Of a stretch of DNA of 64,000 nucleotides, positions 33,666 through 42,093 are shown piece after piece. The translations under genes were made by a program, and so were the position numbers. Every line of letters begins with the position of its first letter. Position 1 is the stretch's first letter. This DNA comes from DATMAM01 sp035559995. GTDB lineage: Bacteria; Desulfobacterota; Binatia; UBA9968. Under the pieces are notes generated by a model, which worked only from the letters and a program-made list of their open reading frames with translations, made no database searches and was not told where the DNA came from. The DNA lies in assembly GCA_035559995.1 (NCBI GenBank), contig DATMAM010000038.1, positions 1-64,000 on the forward strand. Reading direction: 5' to 3'.

Positions 33666-35632
33666 GCGCGCCTCGCGTTGGCGCGCGCCGACGCTCCGCT
33701 CCAAAGCCGGACAAGCGCAGCGGCAAGCGCCAGGATCATCAACCCCTGAGCCAGGGTCGTTTCCACCGTGGGGTAGATTCCCAGGATCGGCATCTGCGGC
33801 CAGTTGGGCAACGGGGTTTCCCTGAACCAGCCGGTTGCCTGAAGATCTTTGATCCCTTCGCCGATAAAAACGAACGCCAAGAGGTACAACAGCGCGCTGC
33901 TGATGCCGAAGAACAGCCGCAGCGGAATTTTCATTCCCAGCTTGAAGATCGACCAGATGATGCCCGCGAGCAGAATAGCGCCAGCGAAAAAGCCCCAAAC
34001 CACAAACACCTGGGTCGATGGGCTTTGAAGCCACAGCGCCTGGTAAAACAACACCGTCTCGAATGCCTCCCGGTAGACGGCGAGAAACGAGACGCCGACG
34101 AGCGCCGCGATTCTCCCGCCGCTGACCGCTTCCTGCACCTTGCTCTGGATGTACTGCTGCCACTTTCTTGCTTCTGCTTTGGAGATGAGCCAGTAGCTCA
34201 CGGAGAAAAGCACTGCCGCGGCCAAAACGGCGGTAAAGCCCTCAACCACCTCGCGTTGCGCTCCGCTCACGGTCACGGCGGTCTGCGCCACTCCCCAAGT
34301 GACAATTCCCGAAAGCAGCGCCAGAACCCACCCCAAATGAATGAACCGGATTGCCTCAAAAGAGCCGGTCGCCTTGAGCACCGCTATAATCGCGCCGACG
34401 ATCAACGCCGCCTCCACGCCTTCTCTGACGATGATCAGCGCCGCATTGAAAACGGTATAGGTCCCGCTCGCTGCCTCTCCGGCAGCGAGCATCTCTCCGA
34501 CTTGGACCAATCTGCGATCGAGATCGCTGTAGAGATCGCGCACGCGCTCGAGATCCGCGCCGCTGCGGATGGAGCTGCGAAACTCCGTGAACCGGCCCTC
34601 AAGCTCCCGTCCGAGCGCCGCGTCCTTTGTGAACAGTGCCGGCTCCGCCAGCTCAAAGCCGTCCAGATACGCGTCGACCGATCTTTGGTAGGCTTCCTGG
34701 CGCTTGCCTTGCTCGTAAAGGTCCACGGCTTCCTTGAGGTAGGCGCGCGCCGCCAGCAGCGGGTCCGACTGCCGCGCCTCAAGAAACCCTTTGCGGAGAT
34801 AGGCCAACGCTTTGCCGGAGCCCTCCCGCGCGTCAAGAACGGCCTTGAGTTTCTCCTCGAGCTCGCCGTCCGTGAGAGCGGCGAGCGCCCGCACGCTCGT
34901 GAGCTCCCGGGGCAGCTTTGCCGACTCGATCAGTTTTTTTCCCTCTAAAGATTGTTCGTCGGAAAAGCGCAGAGACATCACGTAAAAGGCCGCTTGCCAT
35001 CTTTCCTCCTCGCTCAGCGCGGCGAAGTTAGGCATCGCGGTCCCTTCGATGCCGAACGTCGTGGTATTGAAAGCCTTAAACGGGGATAGGCCGCTCATCA
35101 GCTCCGCGTCGAGGAAGTTTGCCGGTTTCGGTTCTCTCGGTTGCATGGTTGCGGCGCTGGGACCGTCGCCGCGTCCGGTTTCGCCGTGACACTGGGCGCA
35201 GTTTTGCCGGTAGACGATCTTTGCTGCCGCCAGATCTGGAAGCGCTTTCGGATAGGTCGCGATTTTGTACGTTGCGATCAATCGATCTTTGATCCTTTGC
35301 GCCAGCTCCGGAACCTCCTCCTCCCCCGACTTGCGCTTGATGTGCAGCGCGAGCGCATACAAATCTTTCTCGATTCCAGCCCTATCGCGACCGCCTTCGG
35401 CGGCCTTGAGCTGCTTGAAAAGCTCCACACTGCGGCTGGAGAACTCGAGCATTTCGTCGTATTCCAACCGACTGACAACTTTTCCGCCCTGAACGGCGTT
35501 GCGGTAATCGCCGCCGATATAGTCAACCAGCGCTAGAATTCGCTTCTCCGTGTCCGCGGCCGCCAGAGCGGCACTGCCGACAAAAAGAACCGCGATCGAG
35601 GCGAGAAGAAACCGCGCACCGGGCAGCGCCAT
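33662..35632 (-). CDS. Cytochrome c-FTR1 fusion iron permease
   Basis: A 656-residue protein. A signal peptide (about 1-24) leads to a periplasmic region with a c-type haem site CAQCH (145-149) and a probable axial Met200 in TAMPNF. A helical domain (about 225-390) follows, then an FTR1/EfeU-type iron permease of about seven membrane helices with the two ferric-binding motifs REGVE (403-407) and REAFE (521-525). FTR1 proteins import ferric iron coupled to oxidation. Here the cytochrome domain replaces a separate oxidase. The start abuts the permease stop with no spacer. Confidence 0.9.
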   Translation of the reverse strand: MALPGARFLLASIAVLFVGSAALAAADTEKRILALVDYIGGDYRNAVQGGKVVSRLEYDEMLEFSSRSVELFKQLKAAEGGRDRAGIEKDLYALALHIKRKSGEEEVPELAQRIKDRLIATYKIATYPKALPDLAAAKIVYRQNCAQCHGETGRGDGPSAATMQPREPKPANFLDAELMSGLSPFKAFNTTTFGIEGTAMPNFAALSEEERWQAAFYVMSLRFSDEQSLEGKKLIESAKLPRELTSVRALAALTDGELEEKLKAVLDAREGSGKALAYLRKGFLEARQSDPLLAARAYLKEAVDLYEQGKRQEAYQRSVDAYLDGFELAEPALFTKDAALGRELEGRFTEFRSSIRSGADLERVRDLYSDLDRRLVQVGEMLAAGEAASGTYTVFNAALIIVREGVEAALIVGAIIAVLKATGSFEAIRFIHLGWVLALLSGIVTWGVAQTAVTVSGAQREVVEGFTAVLAAAVLFSVSYWLISKAEARKWQQYIQSKVQEAVSGGRIAALVGVSFLAVYREAFETVLFYQALWLQSPSTQVFVVWGFFAGAILLAGIIWSIFKLGMKIPLRLFFGISSALLYLLAFVFIGEGIKDLQATGWFRETPLPNWPQMPILGIYPTVETTLAQGLMILALAAALVRLWSGASARANARRA

Positions 35633-37363
35633 CTATGCGGCCCCCCTGAGATTGAGATTCGCGATGAAGTTACCAGGCCGCAGCGCCTTTCTTGCGAGCG
35701 CGGACGCCGCGATCTGGCGCGACAGCAGGATCAGAGGTACCAAGGCGATCGCGACCATCAACAGAGAAGGCACGGCCGCTTCCGCAATGCGCTCGTCCTT
35801 GGCGAGGTTGTACGCCTCGACGGCCAGGGTGTCGAAATTGAACGGGCGCATCGCGAACGTGGCCGGTAATTCTTTCATGACATCCACGAACACGAGCAGC
35901 GCGGCGCTGCCGACGCTGGCCGACATCAGCGGCACATGAACCCGGGCGAGCGCGCGACCCGGCGACAGGCCGAGACTGCGTGCGGCATCGTCCATTGAGG
36001 GAGTCACGCGCGTTAGCCCGGCCTCGACGGTTTGAAACGCCACGGCGAGGAAACGCATGAGATAGGCGTAGACCAGGGCGGCCATGGAGCCGGTTAAAAG
36101 CAAGCCGGTTTGCACCCCGAACTGCTCCCGCATCCACGCGGCAAGCGCATTGTCGAGTTTTCCGAGCGGGACGAGAATGCCGACGGCCAGCACCGCTCCG
36201 GGTAAGGCGTAACCGAGGACCGCAAGCCGATTGGCGGCTTGGACCAAAGGACTCTTGACGGTGCGCGCCGCGTAAGCCAGTAGCAGCGCCACAACCACCG
36301 CCGCCACCGCTGCGACGCTGGCCAGGATGAAAGTATTGGTCACCAGCGAGTAGGTGCGCGCGCCAAATCGAGCTTGCGGCTCGCTCGCCGCAAGCTCGAG
36401 CAGAATGGCGGCGGGCAACAAAAATCCAAACACGACCGGCGCGGCGCAAAGCGCCGCCGCGACAGCCGCGGGCCAGCCGCGCAAGCGCTGCGGGGCCGGC
36501 GGCGTCGGCTTACCGGCGTAACGCGCGCGCCCCCGGTGCGCGCGCTCCAGGGACAGAACGACGAGCACAAACGCGAGCAAGCACGTGGCCAGCTGCCCTG
36601 CCGCCACCGGATCGCCGAGCGAAAGCCAGGCGCGGTAAATCCCGGTGGTGAACGTCTGCACCGCGAAGTAAGAAACGGTGCCGAAATCGGCGAGCGTCTC
36701 CATCAGCGCGAGCGCGGTTCCCGCGACGATTCCCGGGCGCGCCAGCGGTAGCGCGACGTGCCAGAACCTGCCCCACGGCCCGTAACCGGCAAGATGCGCC
36801 GCCTCGATCGCGGAGCGCGGCTGGTCGAGAAAGGCGGCGCGCGCCAAAAGATACACGTAAGGGTAGAGGGCGAAAGAGAGCACGGCTGCGGCGCCCGGCA
36901 GCGAGCGAATCTCCGGGAACCAGTACTCGCGGACGGCCAAACCGGTCAGCGCGCGAAAGGCCGTCTGGACCGGCCCGGCGGCTTGCAGCCAGTCGGTATA
37001 GGCATACGCCATCACGTACGCCGGCATCGCGAGAGGGAGGACCAAGGCCCACTCGAGAAATCGCCTGCCGGGGAAGGCATACGCGGTCACCAGCCAGGCT
37101 GAAACCACGCCGCACGCGACCACCCCCACCGCCACCATGCAAACGAGCAGCAACGTGTTCCACAGATAGTGAGGCAGAACGGTTGCGACGAGGTGCGACC
37201 ACGTCGTCTCGCTAGGGAGAAACACATTGGAGACAACGGCGGCGACCGGCGCCAGCACGAGCCCTGCCGTGACGAGCGACACCCAGCCCAGCAACCCGAG
37301 CCGGGCGGCCGCAAGCGGCCGGGAGGTTCGTCCCCGAAGGGCGACGGCGCTCGTCATCAGCAT
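35633..37363 (-). CDS. fbpB: Ferric iron ABC transporter, fused permease (FbpB-like)
   Basis: A 576-residue membrane protein with about 12 hydrophobic segments in two homologous halves, as in FbpB, SfuB and ThiP. Each half has an EAA-type coupling loop: one contains AIEAAHLAGYGPWGRFWHVALP, the second DDAARSLGLSPGRALARVHVP. It would pass ferric iron delivered by the binding protein encoded upstream. No ATPase gene is found in the operon, so the motor subunit must be encoded elsewhere. Confidence 0.88.
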   Translation of the reverse strand: MLMTSAVALRGRTSRPLAAARLGLLGWVSLVTAGLVLAPVAAVVSNVFLPSETTWSHLVATVLPHYLWNTLLLVCMVAVGVVACGVVSAWLVTAYAFPGRRFLEWALVLPLAMPAYVMAYAYTDWLQAAGPVQTAFRALTGLAVREYWFPEIRSLPGAAAVLSFALYPYVYLLARAAFLDQPRSAIEAAHLAGYGPWGRFWHVALPLARPGIVAGTALALMETLADFGTVSYFAVQTFTTGIYRAWLSLGDPVAAGQLATCLLAFVLVVLSLERAHRGRARYAGKPTPPAPQRLRGWPAAVAAALCAAPVVFGFLLPAAILLELAASEPQARFGARTYSLVTNTFILASVAAVAAVVVALLLAYAARTVKSPLVQAANRLAVLGYALPGAVLAVGILVPLGKLDNALAAWMREQFGVQTGLLLTGSMAALVYAYLMRFLAVAFQTVEAGLTRVTPSMDDAARSLGLSPGRALARVHVPLMSASVGSAALLVFVDVMKELPATFAMRPFNFDTLAVEAYNLAKDERIAEAAVPSLLMVAIALVPLILLSRQIAASALARKALRPGNFIANLNLRGAA

Positions 37364-37387
37364 CGCGGGAGACCGGAGCGGGCTCGG

Positions 37388-38434
37388 TTATTTCCAGCCG
37401 ACCTTATCAGCGATCAGTTGCGCGGCGGCCTGGGTCTTGCCGAGATGCGCCAGAGGGAGAGCGTCGATCTTGAACTGACCGAACGACTCCAGTTCCGGAT
37501 TGCCGAGTTTGACGCCCTTGACCGTAGGCCACTCGTTGTTGCCCTTGGCAAAGAGGGTCTGCGCCTCATCGCTCGCCAGATACTCCAGGAACTTGACCGC
37601 GGCATCGCGATGCGGCGCGTGCCGGAGCATGCCGCCCCCGGAAATATTGACGTGCGCGCCGCGGTCGCTCTGGTTCGGCCACACCAGCCCCACCTTCTCG
37701 ACCACGGCTCGATCCTCCGGCTGCTGCGAGCGCATCAAGCGCACGTAGTAGTAATGGTTCGAAAGCGCGATCGCGCACTCGCCCGCCGCCACCGCGCGCA
37801 GCTGGTCGGTATCACCTCCCCTGGGGGGACGAGCGAGATTGGCCGCGACGCCGCGCGCCCATTCGGTCGCTTTTTCTTCCCCAAGATGGAGGATCATGCT
37901 CGCAATCAAAGACAGGTTGTAAGGATGACTGCTCGAGCGCGTGCAAATTTCCCCCTTCCACCTCGGACTGGCCAAATCCTCGTAACGCATGAGCTCGCCG
38001 CTCTTGACCTTGTTTCGGTCGTAGGCCAAAACGCGCGCGCGCGCGGAGAAGCCAAACCACTTATGGTCTTGATCGCGATACTGCGCGGGGATGCGCTGGA
38101 TCAGCGTCGCCGATTTCACCGGCGCAAAAATTCCCGCCTGCTCCGCGCGCCATAATCGCGCCACATCGACCGTGAGAAAAACATCGGCCGGGCTGTTCGC
38201 CCCTTCGGCCTTGATGCGCTCAAAGAGCGCGTCCTCGCCGCCCTCGATCCGATTGATCTTGATGCCGGTCGCCTTGGTGTAGCCGGTATAAAAAGCCTCA
38301 TCGGTCTGGTAGTGGCGCGCCGTGTAGAGGTTGAGGACTTTTTCCTGGGCGCGCGCGTGGCCGCTCCAAAAAATTGCCAGCCCTAAGGCGGCCCAAAGCG
38401 CCCTCGCCGCGCCGCCCGTGAGACATAAAGCCAT
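37388..38434 (-). CDS. fbpA: Ferric iron ABC transporter, periplasmic binding protein (FbpA/FutA-like)
   Basis: A 348-residue protein with a signal peptide (about 1-28, ending GHARAQ). The mature N-terminus KVLNLYTARHYQTDEAFY carries the ligand motif of FutA-type proteins, and NHYYYVRL supplies the tyrosines that chelate ferric iron in this family. It is the first gene of the minus-strand iron run. A TTGACA promoter and an inverted repeat lie just upstream (38460-38527). Confidence 0.9.
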   Translation of the reverse strand: MALCLTGGAARALWAALGLAIFWSGHARAQEKVLNLYTARHYQTDEAFYTGYTKATGIKINRIEGGEDALFERIKAEGANSPADVFLTVDVARLWRAEQAGIFAPVKSATLIQRIPAQYRDQDHKWFGFSARARVLAYDRNKVKSGELMRYEDLASPRWKGEICTRSSSHPYNLSLIASMILHLGEEKATEWARGVAANLARPPRGGDTDQLRAVAAGECAIALSNHYYYVRLMRSQQPEDRAVVEKVGLVWPNQSDRGAHVNISGGGMLRHAPHRDAAVKFLEYLASDEAQTLFAKGNNEWPTVKGVKLGNPELESFGQFKIDALPLAHLGKTQAAAQLIADKVGWK

Positions 38435-38459
38435 GGCTGCATCCCCCTTGTTCGAATCG

Positions 38460-38527
38460 ACTTAGAGTTTGGATTCGACTAAGTTAATGATCAAGATTCG
38501 AATACTCAAATAAAATAAGTTTGTCAA
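38460..38527 (-). promoter_or_regulatory. Iron operon promoter with candidate metalloregulator operator
   Basis: On the minus strand TTGACA (38527-38522), 17 bases, then TATTCG (38504-38499). Downstream, across the expected transcription start, lies an inverted repeat with arms CTTAG (38461-38465) and CTAAG (38479-38483) around a 13-base core; TTCGA occurs three times between 38451 and 38501. The DtxR-family gene diverges from here, so this A+T-rich region is the obvious operator, although it is not a clean IdeR or MntR consensus. Confidence 0.45.
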
Positions 38528-38630
38528 CACCACAGCCCGGCCCGGGCCTAAGCGCTCAGCGAGGCAGGCGTGTCCGCAAGGCCTCTTGCGGCGAGCGCTT
38601 TTCTTGCAGTTCGCCAAGTCCTGAACTAGG

Positions 38631-39311
38631 ATGGCATTCTCGATGAAGGCTCCGAAGATTACTCCGGCCATAGAAGACTATCTCAAGGCCATCTGCGTTC
38701 TTCAGGAAGAGACGCAGCCGGTGATTGCCGCCAAGGTCGCAACCGAGATGGGGGTTTCCGCCTCCACGATGTTCAGCGCGCTGCGCCGCCTGGAGCGCGA
38801 AGGCTACGTGCGCGTCGAACGGCGCAAGGAAATTCACCTCACGCCGAAAGGCAAGCGCGTGGCCGAAGGCATCCTGCGCAAGCACTTCTTGACCGAAAGG
38901 CTGCTCACGGACCTGCTCGGCTTGGACTGGGTCAAGGCGCACCAGGAGGCGCACCGGCTCGAGCACGCGATCTCCTCCGAGGTCGAGGAGCGGCTCGACA
39001 AGCTGCTGAACCATCCGACCACCTGCCCGCACGGCAACCCCATTCCCGGCTCGGCTTCAGCCCAAGCGCGCCACCGCTCGGCGCCGTTGCATTCGGTTCC
39101 GGCAGGGCGCGAGGTCGTGCTCGAATGCATCACCGAAGGGGGCGAGCGCGACGCGCGCCTGCTCGCCTTCATGCAGGAGCACCGGCTTCAGCCGGGAACC
39201 CGGCTTCAGGTCGTGGAAAGCTCGCCGACGCTGGGCACGATGAGCGTCAAGGTCGGCGACAACATCGTTACGCTGGGGCTTGAGGCGGCAAAAAAGATCC
39301 GCGTTCAGTAG
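38631..39311 (+). CDS. DtxR/MntR-family metal-dependent repressor
   Basis: A 226-residue regulator. An N-terminal winged helix (ITPAIEDYLKAICVLQEE, VSASTMFSALRRLEREGYV) leads into a dimerisation and metal domain with LEHAISSEVEERLDKLL and CPHGNPIPG, which are conserved in the family. The C-terminal SH3-like (FeoA-type) domain is LQPGTRLQVVESSP to the end. It probably represses the divergent iron genes when Fe(II) or Mn(II) is sufficient. ATG 38643 is an alternative start. Confidence 0.88.
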   Translation: MAFSMKAPKITPAIEDYLKAICVLQEETQPVIAAKVATEMGVSASTMFSALRRLEREGYVRVERRKEIHLTPKGKRVAEGILRKHFLTERLLTDLLGLDWVKAHQEAHRLEHAISSEVEERLDKLLNHPTTCPHGNPIPGSASAQARHRSAPLHSVPAGREVVLECITEGGERDARLLAFMQEHRLQPGTRLQVVESSPTLGTMSVKVGDNIVTLGLEAAKKIRVQ

Positions 39312-39321
39312 GGACCGGCGG

Positions 39322-39624
39322 TTAACGGGAGGGAGCGACCAGCGGCCGCCGCTTTGTGAGCCATTTTTTGAGATGATCGCTCAAATCGGCAAGGTCGAGC
39401 GCTTGAGCGGCCAGCTCCTCGGCGAGAAAATGGATCTGCTCGCCAAGCGGCTCGTCGCGGTCGACGATGATCAGATGCTTGCCTTTCACGCGACAGCGCC
39501 CGCTGCGCGCGCGGTAGCCGACTTCGCGCAGCAATTTTTCCTTGCGGACCTCGATGTTGTTTTTTGCCGCAAGCGCCATCAGCTCGTGAAGGAGGATTTC
39601 GTTTTTTTTTGCGGCCATCGGCAT
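39322..39624 (-). CDS. Small conserved protein of unknown function
   Basis: A 100-residue, highly basic protein: MPMAAKKNEILLHELMALA, then LLREVGYRARSGRCRVKGKH, an acidic IIVDRDEPLGEQIHFLAEEL and a lysine/arginine-rich tail. AGGGAAG precedes ATG 39624; ATG 39618 is an alternative. A longer frame to 40167 is a shadow of the stress protein gene on the other strand. The fold is not recognised. It is convergent with the DtxR-family gene, 10 bases apart. Confidence 0.55.
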   Translation of the reverse strand: MPMAAKKNEILLHELMALAAKNNIEVRKEKLLREVGYRARSGRCRVKGKHLIIVDRDEPLGEQIHFLAEELAAQALDLADLSDHLKKWLTKRRPLVAPSR

Positions 39625-39804
39625 CGCTTCCCTTATAAGCGCCCTATTATGTCGGATCAGGCTCCGGCTGTAAAGCATTTGGCCGAAGGCAAAAGCAGCG
39701 TTGCAAAAGCCGCTGCGGCAGCTATGTTGACAGCATCGGGCCGCAAGGCGCGCTAGGTCGAAACTCCCGTGCCCCCGCTCGCGCGGCAAACGGCCGGAGG
39801 GGAT

Positions 39805-40641
39805 ATGATCAAAAACATCCTGGTTCCGATCGACGGTTCCGATCACGCCAAAGCCGCCGTGCAGTACGGCCTGTGGCTGGCGGAAAGGTTCGACGGTAAC
39901 CTCATCGGCCAACACGTGATCGATACCGTCTCGATCGAGGGCAGCTTTTTCCACGACATCTCGGGCTCGATGGGCTTCGAGCCGTATTTGGATTTTTCCA
40001 CGAAGATGCGCGAGGTGCTGGAAGAACGGGGCAAATTCATCCTCGAGGAATTCAGCCGGCTGTGCACGGCCCGGGGCGTCCGGCACGAGACCGTTCTGGA
40101 CATGGGCATTGTGCCCAACGAGATTTGCGAGCGGGCCAAGCTCGCGGATCTTGTCGTGCTCGGCCACCGCGGCATCAACGAGGAGTTCTCGACCGGGCTC
40201 CTCGGCGGCACGGCGGAAAGCGTGACCCGCAAGAGCCCGCGGCCCGTCTTTGTATCGACGAAAACCTTTAAGGAAGTCGAGCGGCCTCTTTTGGCGTACG
40301 ACGGCAGCCAGCGGGCGAGCGCCGCGATGGAGATGGCGGCCGAGTTGTGCAGCCGCCTTAAAATTCCGCTCACGGTGCTCTACGTCGCCAAGCGTGACGA
40401 TTCCGGCGAGAGGGTTCTTCAGGAAGCCCGAGCGTACTTAGGCGCCTATGAAATTGAGACCCGCTACGAGTTGGCGCAGGGCTATCCGGAGGAGAAGATC
40501 TTGGACTACCTCGTCAATTTTCACTACGATCTGCTGTTCATCGGCGCCTACGGCCATCGGCGCATCATCGAGATGGTCCTCGGAAGCACCACAGAATACC
40601 TGCTGCGCAAGAGCCCATGCCCCGTATTCTTGAATCGCTAG
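39805..40641 (+). CDS. Two-domain universal stress protein (UspA family)
   Basis: A 278-residue tandem of two Usp domains. Domain 1 starts NILVPIDGSDHAKAAV. Domain 2 has LLAYDGSQRASAAME and ends with the ATP-binding signature GAYGHRRIIEMVLGS, an exact G-2x-G-9x-G-S. The equivalent site in domain 1 (GHRGINEEFSTGLLGGT) has a longer spacer, so probably only domain 2 binds ATP canonically. A GGAGGGG ribosome site fixes ATG 39805 over an upstream in-frame codon at 39769. Confidence 0.88.
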   Translation: MIKNILVPIDGSDHAKAAVQYGLWLAERFDGNLIGQHVIDTVSIEGSFFHDISGSMGFEPYLDFSTKMREVLEERGKFILEEFSRLCTARGVRHETVLDMGIVPNEICERAKLADLVVLGHRGINEEFSTGLLGGTAESVTRKSPRPVFVSTKTFKEVERPLLAYDGSQRASAAMEMAAELCSRLKIPLTVLYVAKRDDSGERVLQEARAYLGAYEIETRYELAQGYPEEKILDYLVNFHYDLLFIGAYGHRRIIEMVLGSTTEYLLRKSPCPVFLNR

Positions 40642-40663
40642 CCAAACCGGGAGAGCTCCGGCG

Positions 40664-41470
40664 ATGAAGTTTCTCGCGGCCGCGGTGCAGATGCTCGCCT
40701 CCGACGACAAGGAGGCCAATCTCAACGAGGCGGAGCTGAGAATAAGAGAGGCCGCGCGCCGCGGAGCCCAGGTCGTGGCGCTCCCGGAAGTCTTCAACTG
40801 GCGCGGGGACAAAAACGACGAGCCAAGGGTTGCCGAGCCCATCCCGGGACCCACCACCGAACGGATCGCCCGGCTGGCGCGCCAGCTGGGATTGCAAATC
40901 CTTGCCGGATCGATCCTGGAGGAGATCGCGGGCGAACGCCGCGTCTACAACACGAGCGCTCTGTTCGATAGCGGCGGGAATCTCGTTGCCACGTACCGCA
41001 AGATCCACTTGTTTGACGTCGCGATCGGCACGGCCGTTTCGGTTCTGGAATCCGAGACGCGGGCCCCCGGAAGCGCGCCGGTGGTGGCGGAAACGGGCCT
41101 GTGTACGGTCGGGCTCACGATCTGCTACGATCTGCGCTTCCCTGAACTCTACCGGGCCCTGGTGGCGCAAGGGGCAAAGCTGATCTTCGTGCCTGCCGCC
41201 TTTACCGCGCTCACCGGCGAAGCGCATTGGGAAACGCTTGTCCGAGCGCGCGCCATCGAAAATCAGGTCTACGTCGTCGCTCCCAACCAGTTCGGCAAAC
41301 CGCCCAAGAGCTTCGCCACCTACGGGAACTCCATGATTGTCGACCCCTGGGGCCGCGTCATCGCGCGCGCCTCCGACGGACCCGGCGTGATCTGCGCGGA
41401 GATTGACCTCGACTATCTCGCTCGCGTGCGGACAGAACTCCCGGCGCTTTCGCACCGCAAGCTTTTCTGA
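40664..41470 (+). CDS. Carbon-nitrogen hydrolase, Nit/omega-amidase-like
   Basis: A 268-residue nitrilase-superfamily enzyme with the full catalytic triad Glu42 (LPEVFNW), Lys113 (YRKIHLFD) and Cys154 (LTICYDLRFPEL). Length and motifs fit the Nit1/Nit2 branch, which hydrolyses omega-amides or deaminated glutathione. It lies 22 bases after the stress protein gene and could be co-transcribed with it. It is followed by the PII gene, so a nitrogen-related role is possible. Confidence 0.85.
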   Translation: MKFLAAAVQMLASDDKEANLNEAELRIREAARRGAQVVALPEVFNWRGDKNDEPRVAEPIPGPTTERIARLARQLGLQILAGSILEEIAGERRVYNTSALFDSGGNLVATYRKIHLFDVAIGTAVSVLESETRAPGSAPVVAETGLCTVGLTICYDLRFPELYRALVAQGAKLIFVPAAFTALTGEAHWETLVRARAIENQVYVVAPNQFGKPPKSFATYGNSMIVDPWGRVIARASDGPGVICAEIDLDYLARVRTELPALSHRKLF

Positions 41471-41620
41471 GCGTTTCGCCAAACTCGCCTGGCAACGATT
41501 TAGGCATCGCGCTCAATCTTTAGGCAGCCCGCGTCCAGGAACCTAAGCGGCTTTTTTTCGGGCGTCCCTAAAACTCGGCAAACTCCGTTGAAAAAATTCT
41601 TCACGCCACGGTAGGCGCCG

Positions 41621-41636
41621 TGGCATGGGAGTTGCT
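41621..41636 (+). promoter_or_regulatory. Sigma-54 promoter for the PII gene
   Basis: TGGCATGGGAGTTGCT matches the -24/-12 consensus TGGCAyG-N4-TTGCW, with the invariant GG at 41622-41623 and GC at 41634-41635 spaced by exactly 10 bases. Transcription would start near 41647, giving a leader of about 75 bases before the PII ATG. This is the classical form of nitrogen control for glnB/glnK genes. No enhancer site was identified. Confidence 0.7.
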
Positions 41637-41722
41637 CATTTCAGCGCGGCCCGGGCGCTCCTTCGCCGCCGGTTGCGCGCCTTTGCAGTCAGCGGAAAGA
41701 AAAGCTTTAGGAGATCCTGGCG

Positions 41723-42061
41723 ATGAAGGGGGTCGAAGCGATCATCAAGCCCTTTAGGCTGGACGAAGTAAAGGATGCTCTTACCGCGGCAGGCGTTCGC
41801 GCAATGACGATAAACGAGGTGAAAGGCTTTGGCCGTCAAAAAGGACGCACCGAGCTCTGCCGCGGCGCGCAGTATTCCGTCGATTTTTTGCCACAGGCAA
41901 AAATCGCAATCCTCGTCTCGGACGACAGAGCGCGCCCGGTCCTGGACGCCATCGTCAAGACCGCGCGCACGGGCAAGATCGGCGACGGCGAGGTCTCGGT
42001 CGCTTCCGTCGAGGAGGCGATCCGCATCCGCACCGGGGAAAAAGGCCCGGACGCGATCTAG
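41723..42061 (+). CDS. glnB: Nitrogen regulatory protein PII
   Basis: A 112-residue PII protein. Signatures: MKGVEAIIKPFRLDEVKDAL, EVKGFGRQKG at the T-loop base, and the C-terminal GKIGDGEVSV. Tyr51, the uridylylation site, is present in GAQYSVDF, whereas the usual Tyr46 is Cys. PII senses 2-oxoglutarate and ATP/ADP and controls nitrogen enzymes and transporters. AGGAGA precedes the ATG. It is followed after 32 bases by the ANTAR regulator, and there is no amtB next to it. Confidence 0.93.
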   Translation: MKGVEAIIKPFRLDEVKDALTAAGVRAMTINEVKGFGRQKGRTELCRGAQYSVDFLPQAKIAILVSDDRARPVLDAIVKTARTGKIGDGEVSVASVEEAIRIRTGEKGPDAI

Positions 42062-42093
42062 CGCTATCGGCTTACGTTTGCGGAGCCGAAGCC

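Noticed and set aside
39649..39756. 35-codon Ala/Lys-rich small open frame between the 100-residue protein and the UspA gene
   Set aside because: No ribosome site and no homology that I recognise; possible but unsupported.
41723..42061. Loss of the PII uridylylation site
   Set aside because: Counting residues shows that Tyr51 is intact; it is Tyr46 that is replaced by Cys.
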